DNA of 64,000 nucleotides from Hydrogenophaga sp. RAC07 (GCF_001713375.1 NZ_CP016449.1:4197501-4261500); one strand, 5' to 3'. Shown: positions 43,876-54,129, counted from the first letter of the stretch. A program made the numbers and translations. The notes: generated by a model from the sequence alone, not told the origin.

Positions 43876-44580
43876 ATGATCGACTACATGCAGTTCTGTA
43901 CCGTCGCCCGGGGTGCCGAGGTGTTGGGCGAACTGTGGACGCCGCTGGTCGTGCGCGAGCTGCTGTGCGGCAGCCATCGCTTCAACGACATCCACCGTGG
44001 CGTGCCGCGCATGTCGTCCACGCTGTTGACGCAGCGCCTGCGCAAACTGGAAGAGATCGGCGTCGTCGAGCGGCGGCGCGTCGAGAAGAACTGGGAATAC
44101 CACCTCACCCCCGCGGGCGAGGAACTGCGACCGATCGTGGTGGGTCTGGGCCACTGGGGCGCGCGCTGGATCGGCAGCCGGCTGCGCCCCGAGCAACTCG
44201 ACGCCGGTTTCCTCATGTGGGACATCCGCCGCTTCGCACGCATGGAAGAGTTCCCCGACGAAGGCCGCACGGTGGTCCATTTCCGGTTCAGCGACGGCCC
44301 CGCGACCGAGCGGCAGTGGTGGCTGGTGGTGGAACACCACGTGGCCGACCTGTGCCGGGACGACCCGGGCCACGACGTGAGCGTGCTGGTCGACTCGACG
44401 GTGCGCGCGCTCACCGAAATCTGGACCGGCGACAGCGCCCCGGAGCGTGAGATCCAGTCGGGCGACCTGACGGTGCAGGGAGCGGGGCGCAACGGCCAGC
44501 GGCTCTGGCGATGGCTGGGGCGCAGCATGTTCGCGCCCACGCGCGTGGCGCAGCCGGCGGTGAGCGATGGACGGGCGTAG
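43876..44580 (+). CDS. HxlR-family transcriptional regulator
   Basis: 234 residues. The N-terminal winged helix, residues about 7-95, is of HxlR type: EVLGELWTPLVVRELLCGSH, then RFNDIHRGVPRMSSTLLTQR and LRKLEEIGVV. An additional C-terminal domain of about 120 residues, including HVADLCRDDPGHDVSVLVD, is present in the longer HxlR group and may bind a ligand (SCP2-like in related proteins). Probably controls the divergent methyltransferase. Confidence 0.85.
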   Translation: MIDYMQFCTVARGAEVLGELWTPLVVRELLCGSHRFNDIHRGVPRMSSTLLTQRLRKLEEIGVVERRRVEKNWEYHLTPAGEELRPIVVGLGHWGARWIGSRLRPEQLDAGFLMWDIRRFARMEEFPDEGRTVVHFRFSDGPATERQWWLVVEHHVADLCRDDPGHDVSVLVDSTVRALTEIWTGDSAPEREIQSGDLTVQGAGRNGQRLWRWLGRSMFAPTRVAQPAVSDGRA

Positions 44581-44662
44581 CTCGAAGGCAAGCTGCTTGC
44601 GGTTGGAGCGCTGTGCCTTCTCTTCCTGGAGAGGGTGGTGAACGTCGTGTGTGGCCCGGTTT

Positions 44663-44935
44663 TCAGGCCCGGGCGATGACAACATCCGCGATGGGTCGCG
44701 CAACGCAGGGCAGGCAGTAGCCCTCCGTCTTTTCCTCTGCACTCAGGCCCGGCCAGGGAATGTCGTAACGCACTTGCCCCTGCAGCAAACGGGCCATGCA
44801 CGTGCGACAGGTACCGTTGCGACAGGACACCGGCCATGCCATGCCCGCGCGCGCCAGGGCAGCGAACAAGCTGGTCTCGCTGTCGGCCTCGGCGTCAGCC
44901 ACCTCGCCATCAATCCGGACACGGAAGGTTTTCAT
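44663..44935 (-). CDS. 2Fe-2S plant-type ferredoxin
   Basis: 90 residues. The cluster ligands are Cys38, Cys43, Cys46 and Cys74 (CRNGTCRTC, then EGYCLPC), the C-x4-C-x2-C ... C pattern of plant-type ferredoxins. It transfers electrons to an oxygenase or reductase. No such partner is encoded next to it. ATG 44935 is chosen because the N-terminal strand MKTFRVRIDGE begins the fold; the upstream frame is a shadow crossing a terminator. It lies downstream of the aldehyde dehydrogenase but is separated from it by a strong hairpin. Confidence 0.9.
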   Translation of the reverse strand: MKTFRVRIDGEVADAEADSETSLFAALARAGMAWPVSCRNGTCRTCMARLLQGQVRYDIPWPGLSAEEKTEGYCLPCVARPIADVVIARA

Positions 44936-44974
44936 GTGTGCTGGCGATGGTATGTCGTGGACACGCCATGAACA

Positions 44975-45005
44975 AAGGCCCTGGAAGCACCGCCTCCAGG
45001 GCCTT
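44975..45005 (-). terminator. Rho-independent terminator after the aldehyde dehydrogenase
   Basis: AAGGCCCTGGA (44975-44985) and TCCAGGGCCTT (44995-45005) make a perfect 11-bp stem with a 9-nt loop. On the minus strand it is followed by TTGTT, so it ends the liv-type/aldehyde dehydrogenase transcript. Confidence 0.85.
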
Positions 45006-45027
45006 CGCACAGCTTCTCCTCCAGCAA

Positions 45028-46482
45028 TCAGAACGGGTAGTGCCGCGGCGTCGTCTGCAGCGTGATCCAGCGCAGCTCGGTGAACTCGGCAATGCCGGCC
45101 TTGCCGCCGAAGCGGCCGATGCCCGAACCCTTCACGCCGCCAAACGGCATCTGCGCTTCGTCGTGCACGGTCGGGCCGTTCACGTGGCAGATGCCGCTGT
45201 CGATCTTGCGCGCCACGTTGAAGGCACGTGCGATGTCGCCGCCGAACACCGCGGCACTCAGGCCGTACTCGTTGTCGTTCGCGCAGGCAATGGCCTCTTC
45301 CACACCGTTCACGCGCACCACGCATTTCACCGGGCCGAAGGTTTCTTCGTGGTAGATGCGCATGGCCGGCGTCACATGGTCGAGCACGGTGGCGGGCATG
45401 AGCGTGGTGTCGGCCTTGCCGCCGCAGGCAAGCTTGGCGCCCTTGGCCAGTGCGTCGTCGATGAGTTCATTGCAGTGGTTGACCGTGCCCATGCCGATCA
45501 CCGAGCCCAGCACCACCGGCTCGGGCTTGCGCGGGTCGCCCAGCGGCAGCGCCTTGGCCTTGTCGCTGAACTTCTTCACGAAGGCATCGGCAATCTTGCT
45601 GTCCACGATGATGCGTTCGGTGCTCATGCAGATCTGGCCGCTGTTGGCGAAGCTGCCGAAGGCGGCGGCGTTGACGGCGTCGTCCAGGTTGGCGTCGTCC
45701 AGGATCACCAGCGGCGCCTTGCCACCCAGCTCCAGCACCACCGGCTTGAGGTACTTGGCGCAGGTCATGGCGATGATCTTGCCGACCTTGGTGGAGCCGG
45801 TGAAGTTCACGCGGCGCACCGCCGGGTGGGCCACCATGGCTTCCACCACGGCACCGGCATCGGCCGGCGCGTTGGTGATGTAGTTCACCACGCCGGGCGG
45901 AAAGCCCGCGTCCTGGAACGCTTCGATGATGAGCTGGTGGGTGCGCGGGCAGTTCTCGCTGCCTTTCAGGATGACGGTGTTGCCGCACGCCAGCGGCACG
46001 CAGATGGCGCGCACGGCCAGGATGATGGGCGCGTTCCACGGCGCAATGCCGAGCACCACACCGGCGGGCTGGCGGATGCCCATGGCCAGCGATCCGGGCA
46101 CGTCGGACGGGATCAGTTCTCCGCCCACCTGCGTGGTCAGCGAGGCGGCCTCGCGGATCATGCCGGCGGCCAGCATCACGTTGAAGCCACCCCACATGCC
46201 GGTGGCGCCGGTCTCGGCCGACACGGCTTCGATGAACGCGGGCGTCTTGGCTTCCAGCGCGTCGGCCGCTTTGAGCAGCAGGGCGCGGCGGGCGCTCGGG
46301 CCGGTTTCGCTCCAGGTCTTGAAGGCTTCGGCAGCGGCTTCCACCGCCATCACGGCGTCGGCCGGTGAAGCGGCGGGCGCGCGCGTGGCCACGCTGCCGT
46401 CGAGCGGGTTGCGGCGTTCGAAGGTGGCGCCTTTTTCAGCGGTGACCTTGAGGCCGTTGATGAGCATGGACATGTCGGACAT
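45028..46482 (-). CDS. Aromatic-type aldehyde dehydrogenase (vanillin/salicylaldehyde-like)
   Basis: A 484-residue NAD(P)-dependent enzyme. The catalytic Cys285 lies in NSGQICMSTERI and Glu251 in LELGGKAPL; FTGSTKVGK, and the C-terminal PFGGVKGSGIGRFGG with GIAEFTELRWITLQ, fit the salicylaldehyde/vanillin dehydrogenase branch (GIAPWNAPIILA opening of the cofactor domain). It oxidises an aromatic aldehyde to the acid. It is the last gene of the AraC-linked ABC-importer operon, so the importer probably brings in a precursor of its aldehyde; which compound is unknown. Confidence 0.88.
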   Translation of the reverse strand: MSDMSMLINGLKVTAEKGATFERRNPLDGSVATRAPAASPADAVMAVEAAAEAFKTWSETGPSARRALLLKAADALEAKTPAFIEAVSAETGATGMWGGFNVMLAAGMIREAASLTTQVGGELIPSDVPGSLAMGIRQPAGVVLGIAPWNAPIILAVRAICVPLACGNTVILKGSENCPRTHQLIIEAFQDAGFPPGVVNYITNAPADAGAVVEAMVAHPAVRRVNFTGSTKVGKIIAMTCAKYLKPVVLELGGKAPLVILDDANLDDAVNAAAFGSFANSGQICMSTERIIVDSKIADAFVKKFSDKAKALPLGDPRKPEPVVLGSVIGMGTVNHCNELIDDALAKGAKLACGGKADTTLMPATVLDHVTPAMRIYHEETFGPVKCVVRVNGVEEAIACANDNEYGLSAAVFGGDIARAFNVARKIDSGICHVNGPTVHDEAQMPFGGVKGSGIGRFGGKAGIAEFTELRWITLQTTPRHYPF

Positions 46483-46514
46483 GGGGTTCTCCTTGGGTAC
46501 AGATGAAAAGCTGG

Positions 46515-47326
46515 TCAGGTGGTGGCCACGGCCTTGCGGCGCTGCACCGCATCGGACGCGCTGGTGGTGCCGGTGGCGGGGTCCTTGTCGGCGCCCAGAT
46601 ACGCCTCGCGGATGACGGTGGAGCGCGCAAGCAGCCTGGCCGGGCCGCTGGCCACCAGCGTGCCGCGCTCCATCACGTAGCCGCGGTCGGCAACAGTCAG
46701 CGCCTTCTTCACGTTCTGCTCCACCATCAGCACGGTGGTGCCGGCATCGGCAATGCGGCGCACGATCGTGAGCAGTTCGTCGACCATCTTGGGCGCCAGA
46801 CCGAGCGAGGGTTCGTCAAGCATGAGCAGGCGCGGCGCGCACATCATGGCGCGCGCCACCGCCACCATCTGCTGCTCACCACCGCTCATGGTGCCGGCCA
46901 GTTGGGTGGCGCGCTCCTTGAGTTTGGGGAAGTCTTCAAAGGCTTGAACAAGGCGTTCGGAGCGTTGCGCCTTGGGCACCAGCCAGCCGCCGAGTTCAAG
47001 GTTCTCGGCCACGGTGAGCTGGGGAAACAGCTGGCGGCCCTCGGGCACCAGGGCCACACCGGCCTGCACGATCTCGTGTGTTTTTTCGGGCATCTCGGCG
47101 CCGTCAAGCAAGACCGAGCCGCCGCGTGGAATCAAGCCGTTGAGCGCCTTGAGCAGCGTGGTCTTGCCCGCACCGTTGGGGCCGAGCACCACGGTGAGAC
47201 CGGGCTGGATGTCGAGCTTGATGTCGCGCAGCACCAGGAAGGCGCCGTAGCCGGCCGAGAGGCCGTCGACCTTGAGGCGCGCGCGCGCGCCGCCGCCAAG
47301 TTCGAAGGGGGTTGGGCGGTACCACA

Positions 47327-47330
<4 letters not shown>
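46515..47330 (-). CDS. Branched-chain-type ABC importer ATPase, LivF type
   Basis: 271 residues from the ATG at 47330, which overlaps the LivG-type stop. Walker A GPNGAGKTTLLKA, signature MSGGEQQM, Walker B RLLMLDEPSLGL and MVEQNVKKAL (His replaced by Asn-Val at the switch, as is usual in LivF: EQN) are present. It couples ATP hydrolysis to uptake through the LivH/LivM pair. The C-terminal tail past residue 245 is longer than in E. coli LivF. The start of the protein (about 15 residues) is an extension, and the longer open frame before it is a shadow. Confidence 0.92.
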
Positions 47331-48116
<786 letters not shown>

Positions 48117-48127
<11 letters not shown>

Positions 48128-49145
48128 CGCGGCGCTCCCTCAGGCTTTTCTCGAGTTGCTTGCGACGCTTGGTCTCACCGCTCAGGTCGTCGCGCGTTTC
48201 GATCCACCACGCCTTGGCGCCATCGCGCCAGCCGCGGAAGGTCTCGGCGCGCAGCGACGCCAGACCACCGGGCAGGTACAGCACCGAGAGGATGAGCAGC
48301 AAGCCCAGCGACATCATGTAGATCTGCGGCACCTGCAGGCGCAGGGTTTCGGCCAGCACGCTGAAGACGATGGCCGCGATGAGCGGGCCCCACAGCGTGG
48401 CCGCGCCGCCGATGAGTGCGATCAGCACGGTCTGGAAACCGATGAAGGGGTTGAACACGGTGTGCGGGTCGATGTAGGTCCAGCGCACCGACATGGCCGC
48501 ACCCACCGCACCGGCCACGGCGGCGGTGAGCGCGAAGCCCGCCACCTTGACCCAGCGCGTGTTGACACCCAGCGTCTGGGCGCGCTGCTCGTCGGCCCCG
48601 ATGCCGAGCATGGCCAGACCAAACCGCGTGCGCCGGATGGTGATGGACAGCGCCACCGTGATCACCGCGAGCGCGAGCACGGTGAGGTAGATGGTGTCGC
48701 GCTCGGGCACCACCATGAGCACGCGGCCCACGGTGCCGGTGACGCTCTTTTCGAAGTAGCTGATGGCGTGGCGGATGAGTTCGGTCATGCCGAAGGTGAG
48801 CACCGCGAAATAGGTGCCGCGAAGGTGCAGCACGGCCGCGCCCATGACCACGGCCACCGCTGCCGCGATCAGGGAGCCCATGGCGATGGCCTGCACCCAC
48901 GACAACTGCTCCAGCAGGATGGCGCTGGTGTACGCCCCGATGCCGAAGAAGGCCGAGGTGGCCAGCGACAAATAGCGCGTGGTGCCGCAGAACAGCGCCC
49001 AGCTCGACGACAGCGCGATGTACATCAGGCAGGTGAGTGCCATGGACACGGCGAACTCGCTGGCGAAGCTGGGCAACGCCAAGGCCCAGCCGGTGAGGCC
49101 GAAGAGGACCAGCAGGTCGCGGATGAGGAATTGACGGGAGTTCAT
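48117..49145 (-). CDS. Branched-chain-type ABC importer permease, LivM type
   Basis: A 342-residue inner-membrane permease with about nine helices. The LivM family pattern is seen in SLATSAFFGIGAYTSAIL, in GTYFAVLTFGMTELIR and in MSVRWTYIDPHTVFNPFIGF. A C-terminal cytosolic extension of about 50 residues is charged (DGAKAWWIETRDDLSGETKRRK, in part). It starts 4 bp inside the LivH-type gene (ATGA), so the operon is tightly coupled. Confidence 0.9.
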
Positions 49146-50044
49146 GACTTGCGGCTCTTTCTGGTGAAGAGTCCTTCAGGCCGCAGAAGCAGCACGCTGA
49201 TAAAGACCACGTAGCTCAACAAGGCCTTGAGCGAGGGGTTGGTGAAGTGCATGCCCAGGGCTTCGATCACGCCGAGCAGCAGGCCACCAGCGAGCGCGCC
49301 GCCCATGCTGCCGAAGCCGCCCAGCGTGATGACGATGAGCGCGGTGATGGTGTACGGCTCGCCCATCGACGGAGAGATGGTGTACGACATCGAAATCAGA
49401 CAACCGGCCACACCCGAGAGGCCCAGGCCGATGCCGAACATGAGCGGGTGCAGGCGCTGCGTGTTGATGCCCATGAGCTGCGCGCCGGTGGGCGACTGCA
49501 TGAGCGCGCGCACGCCCTTGCCCAGCAGCGTGGTGCGCATCAGCACGATGAGCGCGCCCGAGAACAGCAGGGCCAGCGCGAACACCAGCAGCTTGTTGCC
49601 GGCGAACTGCGCGGTGCCGTCGGGCAGCGGCATCTGCACCGGCTCGGTGAGAAAGTCGTAACCGCGCAGGTCGCCGCCCCACATCCACGAAGCGAAGTTC
49701 TGCACCAGGAACATGAGGCCAAAGGCCACCATGAGCCCGCGCGCTTCAAAGATGTCGAGGTTGGGCGAGGTGACGGTGAGGCGGCGGAAACACAGGCGGT
49801 GGATCACCCAGCCCAGCACGAACAGCATGGCGAACGACACCGGCACCATGAAGAGCGGATTGAGCCCGAGCGAGGTCTGCGCCATCCACGTAAGGTACGC
49901 CCCCACCATGAGGAACTCGCCGTGCGCGATGTTGAGGATGCGCATCAGCCCGTACTGCAGGTTCAGCCCGAGCGCGACGAGCGCATAGATGCCACCGGTG
50001 ATGAGACCGGAGGCGAGGAGTTCGAGCCAGGCGGAGAAAGACAT
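49142..50044 (-). CDS. Branched-chain-type ABC importer permease, LivH type
   Basis: A 300-residue inner-membrane permease. The LivH opening LASGLITGGIYALVALGLNL and LNIAHGEFLMVGAYLT are highly conserved; GAALAGGLLLGVIEA-like sequence occurs near the C-terminus (GALAGGLLLGVIEALG). A segment at about 110-150 (WMWGGDLRGYDFLTEPVQMP) is a periplasmic loop. It follows the binding-protein gene after a 112-bp gap filled by a three-hairpin element. Confidence 0.9.
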   Translation of the reverse strand: MSFSAWLELLASGLITGGIYALVALGLNLQYGLMRILNIAHGEFLMVGAYLTWMAQTSLGLNPLFMVPVSFAMLFVLGWVIHRLCFRRLTVTSPNLDIFEARGLMVAFGLMFLVQNFASWMWGGDLRGYDFLTEPVQMPLPDGTAQFAGNKLLVFALALLFSGALIVLMRTTLLGKGVRALMQSPTGAQLMGINTQRLHPLMFGIGLGLSGVAGCLISMSYTISPSMGEPYTITALIVITLGGFGSMGGALAGGLLLGVIEALGMHFTNPSLKALLSYVVFISVLLLRPEGLFTRKSRKS

Positions 50045-50047
50045 GCG

Positions 50048-50150
50048 GGTGAAGGGGAGTTATCCGGGAGCGCGGCGGAACCGGCTTTGCCGGGCCGCAC
50101 GCGCTGCCCCCTGGAGGGGGTGACGCGCCGCAGGCGCGGCGCGGGGGTGG
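50048..50150 (-). repeat. Three-hairpin intercistronic element between the binding protein and permease genes
   Basis: Three consecutive inverted repeats: CGGCGGAACCGGCTTTGCC-type arm pair (CCGGC/GCCGG), GCCCCCTGGAGGGGGT, and GCGCCGCAGGCGCGGCGC. The order and the G/C-run character resemble the dispersed repeat copies A-C and E, but the loop sequence differs, so I treat it as a related or separate type. It is positioned to stabilise or limit transcription between a highly needed binding protein and less needed permeases. Confidence 0.6.
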
Positions 50151-50156
50151 TTCAAA

Positions 50157-51356
50157 TCACTTCCAGGCGGGCTTGTTGGGGTTCAACGCTGCCGTTGCGA
50201 CCGACTTCGGCCACACCACCTCGAACTCACCGTTCTGCCACTGACCCACCGTGCCCGGTGTGCCCACGTTTTCGCTGCCGTTGAACTTGACGTCGCCGAT
50301 GATGGTTTTGTGGGTCGTGCCCGCCACGTAGTCGCGGATGGCCTTGCGGTCCAGGCCCTGGGCCTTCACCGCGTTGGTGAGGATTTCCAGGCCGGCCCAG
50401 CAGGCACCGCTGGCCCAGCGGTCGGGTTCCTTGCCGGCGAACTTCTTGGTGTGGGCGTCGAAGTAGGCCTTGGCGCCGGGGCTGGTCTTGCTGTTCCACG
50501 AACCCATGCCCAGCACGCCTTCGGCGCCCGCCGGGGTCATCACGTTGCGGTAGAGCTGGAAGGCCGTGCCCACCGAGGCGTAGAAAAACTTCGGGTTGAA
50601 GCCCACTTCCTTGGCCTGACGGCTGGCCAGGATGGTGTCGGGCGGGTAGGTGAAACCCACGAAGGCGTCGGGGTTCTTGTCCTTCATGGAGCGCAACACC
50701 GGCGAGAGGTCTTTCACGCCACCGGGGTAGCTCTTGTCTTCCACCATGGTGATGCCGCTGCCCTGCAGCGCCACCTTGAAGGCGGCGTAGTTCTCCAGGC
50801 CGAACAGGTCGTCCACGTAGATCAGTGCCACGGTCTTCACACCGTTCGCCTTGAGCATGTCGACCAGCGCGTTGGTCATGGGCGCGGGCTGCTGCAGCAA
50901 CAGGAAGAAGTACGGCAGGCGCATCTCGACCAGGCGGCGCGACAGCGCGGTGGGCGCGAGGAACGGGTACTGGAAGCGGTTGGCCAGCGGGGCCACGGCG
51001 AAGTTGGCGTTGGAGCCCCAGGGCGGCAGCACCAGGTCGACCTTGTCGCTGCCCATGAGTTTTTCGTAGGTGCGCACGACGGTCTCGGTGTCGCTGCGGT
51101 CGTCGCTGCTGATGAGTTCGATCTGGCGCTTGACGCCCTTCACGTCGAGGCCACCCGCGGCGTTCTGCTGCTCGGCCCAGAGCAGGTAGTTGGGCTCCTG
51201 GCTCACCTGCGCGCCGCCCGTCCAGGGGCCGGTGCGCGACATCGAATACCCGATGCGCACCGGCGCGGACTGCGCCAGGAGCTGGGGAGCGAAGGACATG
51301 GCGCCCACCGCGGCGGCGGCGCTCTTGATGACCAGACGGCGATTGGCTTGAACCAT
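50157..51356 (-). CDS. Branched-chain-type ABC importer substrate-binding protein
   Basis: A 399-residue periplasmic protein of the Leu/Ile/Val-binding superfamily (Peripla_BP_6). The signal resembles a twin-arginine one (ANRRLVIKSAAAAVGAMSF), with a likely cut at LLAQS. The mature start PVRIGYSMSRTGPWTGG is family-typical. ATG 51356 is chosen, with a GGAGACAC site; the longer frame extends into the promoter. First gene of the minus-strand import/aldehyde dehydrogenase operon. In this subgroup ligands are often aromatic acids or amides, so it may bind an aromatic precursor. Confidence 0.92.
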   Translation of the reverse strand: MVQANRRLVIKSAAAAVGAMSFAPQLLAQSAPVRIGYSMSRTGPWTGGAQVSQEPNYLLWAEQQNAAGGLDVKGVKRQIELISSDDRSDTETVVRTYEKLMGSDKVDLVLPPWGSNANFAVAPLANRFQYPFLAPTALSRRLVEMRLPYFFLLLQQPAPMTNALVDMLKANGVKTVALIYVDDLFGLENYAAFKVALQGSGITMVEDKSYPGGVKDLSPVLRSMKDKNPDAFVGFTYPPDTILASRQAKEVGFNPKFFYASVGTAFQLYRNVMTPAGAEGVLGMGSWNSKTSPGAKAYFDAHTKKFAGKEPDRWASGACWAGLEILTNAVKAQGLDRKAIRDYVAGTTHKTIIGDVKFNGSENVGTPGTVGQWQNGEFEVVWPKSVATAALNPNKPAWK

Positions 51357-51552
51357 GTTGTGTCTCCTGCGGGTGTGGGTTGGCTGAGAGCCGAATGGTA
51401 GGCACGACCGCCGTCGTGTGCTGTGCTGTGGGTGCACTACCTGCTTGACGGAACGTGCATGACGCCCCGGGAAAACCCTTGACCGGGCGGGAGACAGGGA
51501 TGGGCAGCGCGGCCGATAATTTGGCTTCCTGACCACCGCCGGAGCCCCCACC

Positions 51553-52512
51553 ATGACAGCCGCCTCCGTGATGAGCACCGACAGCGTCGAACCGATCGAG
51601 CGCGCCGCCATCTGGCGCGACTGGATCTGGACGCACTTCGGCGGGCTGGAATCCGACCTCTACGGAGACACCGGTTTTGATGGCCACATGAGCGCATCCA
51701 CCGCCGGCGATGTGGTGCTCACCAAACTCGAAGCCAACCGCCACCGCGTGTTGAAAAGTCCGCAACTGGCGCGCGCCAACGACCGTGCCTACCTCAAGAT
51801 CGTGGCGCCGTGGCAGGGCAGCGCAGCGGTGCAGCAGCAGGGCCGCGAGGCCTGGGTGCGGCCCGGCGGCTGGGCCATCTACGACACCACGGGCAGCTAC
51901 GAAATCGCCAACCCCGAGCGCGTGGAACACCTGATCGTGATGCTGCCCAAGGAACAGCTGACCGAGCGTGGCATCAAACTGGAGCCATTGATGGCGCGCC
52001 ATGTGGGCGGCGTGAGCGGCATCGCCCGCGTGGCGCTGGAGACCATGCGCAGCACCTACCAGGAGCTGCCGCAGATGAGCGAGACGGCGGCGCGGGGCGC
52101 GGGTGAGTTGATCGTGGAACTGGTGCGTTTGTCCTTGCAGGAACTCGCGGGCCGCGAGAGCAACGTGACCCAGCTCGAAGCCTTTCGCGACCGCATCCGC
52201 GAACACATCGGCCAGCACCTGCGCGACCCCTCACTCACGCTCGACCACATCGCGCAAGCGCTCAACTGCAGCAAGCGCCACCTGCACAACGCCTTCAGCG
52301 CCGAAGAGGACACGCCCGCGCACTACATCCAGCGCCAGCGCATCCAGGCCTGCATGCGGGAGCTGGGCCAGACCGGCGGCGCGCAACGCACCATCACCGA
52401 CATCGCGTTCTCCTGGGGCTTCAACAACACGGCGCATTTCAGCCGGGTGTTTCGGGAGCACACGGGCGTGTCGCCCAGCGATTTTCGGGAAGCGGCCCAG
52501 CAGCGCGCCTGA
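51553..52512 (+). CDS. AraC-family regulator (FeaR-like)
   Basis: 319 residues. The N-terminal AraC_binding_2-like domain is seen in WRDWIWTHFGGLESDLYGD and in the GDVVLTKLEANRHRVLKS region; the C-terminal double HTH runs about 215-315, with LDHIAQALNCSKRHLHNAFS, then ITDIAFSWGFNNTAHFSRVF. FeaR/AlkN-type members activate aromatic aldehyde or amine genes, which fits the divergent operon ending in an aromatic-type aldehyde dehydrogenase. The 196-bp gap to that operon holds the promoters; I could not pick out matching half-sites with confidence. Confidence 0.88.
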   Translation: MTAASVMSTDSVEPIERAAIWRDWIWTHFGGLESDLYGDTGFDGHMSASTAGDVVLTKLEANRHRVLKSPQLARANDRAYLKIVAPWQGSAAVQQQGREAWVRPGGWAIYDTTGSYEIANPERVEHLIVMLPKEQLTERGIKLEPLMARHVGGVSGIARVALETMRSTYQELPQMSETAARGAGELIVELVRLSLQELAGRESNVTQLEAFRDRIREHIGQHLRDPSLTLDHIAQALNCSKRHLHNAFSAEEDTPAHYIQRQRIQACMRELGQTGGAQRTITDIAFSWGFNNTAHFSRVFREHTGVSPSDFREAAQQRA

Positions 52513-52516
52513 GCCG

Positions 52517-53569
52517 TCAACGCAGGCTGCAGCCCAGCGTCACTTTCATCGCCATCTGCTGCAAGGCCTGCCAGGGATCGGCCGGCCAACCAGGTGACTT
52601 GAGGCCTTTGACGATGCCGTCCACCGTGTGCGCATCGTCCAGCCATTTCGTGAGGGTGGCCATGTTGAGCAGCGGCAGCGCGCGCTCCATGAGCTTCTCC
52701 TTCACGCCCCACACCCGGTTCTCGCGCAGCGCCATGGGCAGCGGGCGGCCGGCGTCCAGCGCGGTGCGCACGCGGTGCAAGGTGCGGATGTCTTCGGACA
52801 GCGCCCAGTGCACCAGCACCGGTGCTTCGCCCTCGGCCTGCAGGCCGTCGAGCATGCGCTGCACACGCACACTCTGCCCGCCCAGCACCGCCTCGGCCAG
52901 CTTGAACGCGTCATAACGCGCCACGTTGAGCACAGCCGATTCCACCTGCTCCAGCGACAACTCGCCCGTCGGGTGCAGCAGCGCGAGCTTCTGGATCTCC
53001 TGGTGCGCGGCGAGCAGGTTGCCCTCCACCCGGTCGGCAAAAAACTGCAGCGTGCGCTGCCCTTCTTCACCCGCCACCACGCGCTGGCCCTGTGTCTGCA
53101 GGCGCTGCGCGATCCACTGTGGCAAAGACTTGCGGTCCACCGCTTCCACGCGCACCACGGTGCCGAAGCTGTCGAGCGCGGCGAACCAGGCGCCCTTTTG
53201 CGTGGCCATGTCCAGACGGGGCAGGATCACCACCGTGACCGTGCTGTCGTTGTTCTCGGCGCTCTGTGCGATCTGCTGCAGTGCCTGCGAACCGTCCTTG
53301 CCGGGCTTGCCCGAGGGGATGCGGATCTCGATCAGCTGTTTGTCGGAAAACAGGCTCATGGAGCCGCCGCTGGCCAGCACCTCACCCCAGTCGAAGTGCG
53401 CGCCCGCGACGGTGTGCACCGTGCGCTCACCGCAGCCCTGCTCGCGCGCCACCACGCGAATCGCGTCGGCCGCTTCCTGGATCAGCAAGGGTTCGTCGCC
53501 GTGCAGCGTGTAGAGGCTTTTCAGGCCGCGTTGCAGCTGGGCGGCGAGCTGGTTGGCAACGATCTGCAT
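52517..53569 (-). CDS. holA: DNA polymerase III delta subunit
   Basis: A 350-residue clamp-loader subunit that opens the sliding clamp. Family features are YTLHGDEPLLIQEAADAIR near the N-terminus, the LFSDKQLIEIRIPSGKPG strand-loop, ENNDSTVTVVILPRLD and VEGNLLAAHQEIQKLALLHP. Length is normal. It is the last gene of the bamE-to-holA minus-strand operon, 7 bp after lptE. proA, its usual downstream neighbour in Burkholderiales, is about 10 kb away. Confidence 0.95.
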   Translation of the reverse strand: MQIVANQLAAQLQRGLKSLYTLHGDEPLLIQEAADAIRVVAREQGCGERTVHTVAGAHFDWGEVLASGGSMSLFSDKQLIEIRIPSGKPGKDGSQALQQIAQSAENNDSTVTVVILPRLDMATQKGAWFAALDSFGTVVRVEAVDRKSLPQWIAQRLQTQGQRVVAGEEGQRTLQFFADRVEGNLLAAHQEIQKLALLHPTGELSLEQVESAVLNVARYDAFKLAEAVLGGQSVRVQRMLDGLQAEGEAPVLVHWALSEDIRTLHRVRTALDAGRPLPMALRENRVWGVKEKLMERALPLLNMATLTKWLDDAHTVDGIVKGLKSPGWPADPWQALQQMAMKVTLGCSLR

Positions 53570-53576
53570 GCAGCGC

Positions 53577-54119
53577 TCAGAGCGTCTTCACCGCGGCCAG
53601 GCGCCGCACCACCTGTTGCACGATGTCGCTGCGCATGTCGCGGTAGAGCAGCTGTTCTTCGGCGTCCTTGGCGAGCACCTGGGTTTCGTTGAAGCTGATG
53701 TCGCGCTCGAGCAGCAGCTCGGTGTCGTCGATCAGGATCTTGTCGGTGGGCGTGCGCAGGCGAAACACGAAGCGCGTGCGCAACTGCAGTTCACGCACCT
53801 GGCCGGCCGCCGTCTGGCCCACCACCACACGCTCGCGCTGGTCGGTGAGCACCGTGAGCACGGCTTGCCCCGTCTGGGCGCCGGGGCCGGTAGCGGGTGT
53901 GGTCGAGGTGAGCACACGGATCCCGTTGGCTTGCAGCGCCTCGCGCAGTTCGCGGCTCACCTGCGTGCCCTCCATGCCTTGCAGGCGCAGCGTGTCGAAC
54001 GCGAAGGTCGGCGCCTTGCGCAGCGCAAAGCCGCAGCCCGAGAGGCCCAGCGCGGTCGCGCCCAGGGCCAGCTGCAGCCAGACGCGGCGGCGAGGATTCG
54101 TGGAGCGTTGGTTCGTCAT
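53577..54119 (-). CDS. lptE: LPS-assembly lipoprotein LptE
   Basis: A 180-residue outer-membrane lipoprotein that plugs LptD during lipopolysaccharide export. A basic N-terminus precedes a lipobox at LGLSGCGFAL, with the lipid-modified Cys29. The rest matches LptE (DTLRLQGMEG, VLTSTTPA and LLERDISFNETQVLAKDAEE). Adjacent leuS upstream and holA downstream is the conserved order. Start ATG 54119 lies 10 bp past leuS. Confidence 0.93.
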   Translation of the reverse strand: MTNQRSTNPRRRVWLQLALGATALGLSGCGFALRKAPTFAFDTLRLQGMEGTQVSRELREALQANGIRVLTSTTPATGPGAQTGQAVLTVLTDQRERVVVGQTAAGQVRELQLRTRFVFRLRTPTDKILIDDTELLLERDISFNETQVLAKDAEEQLLYRDMRSDIVQQVVRRLAAVKTL

Positions 54120-54129
54120 GCAGGGGCTT

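Noticed and set aside
44936..45325. Ferredoxin gene extended upstream to 45325
   Set aside because: The longer frame crosses a strong terminator and lies opposite to known aldehyde dehydrogenase codons; the fold begins at ATG 44935.
51357..51552. TTGACC (51479-51484) and GATAAT (51515-51520) as the promoter of the AraC-type gene
   Set aside because: The spacing of 30 bp is too long for a sigma-70 promoter.
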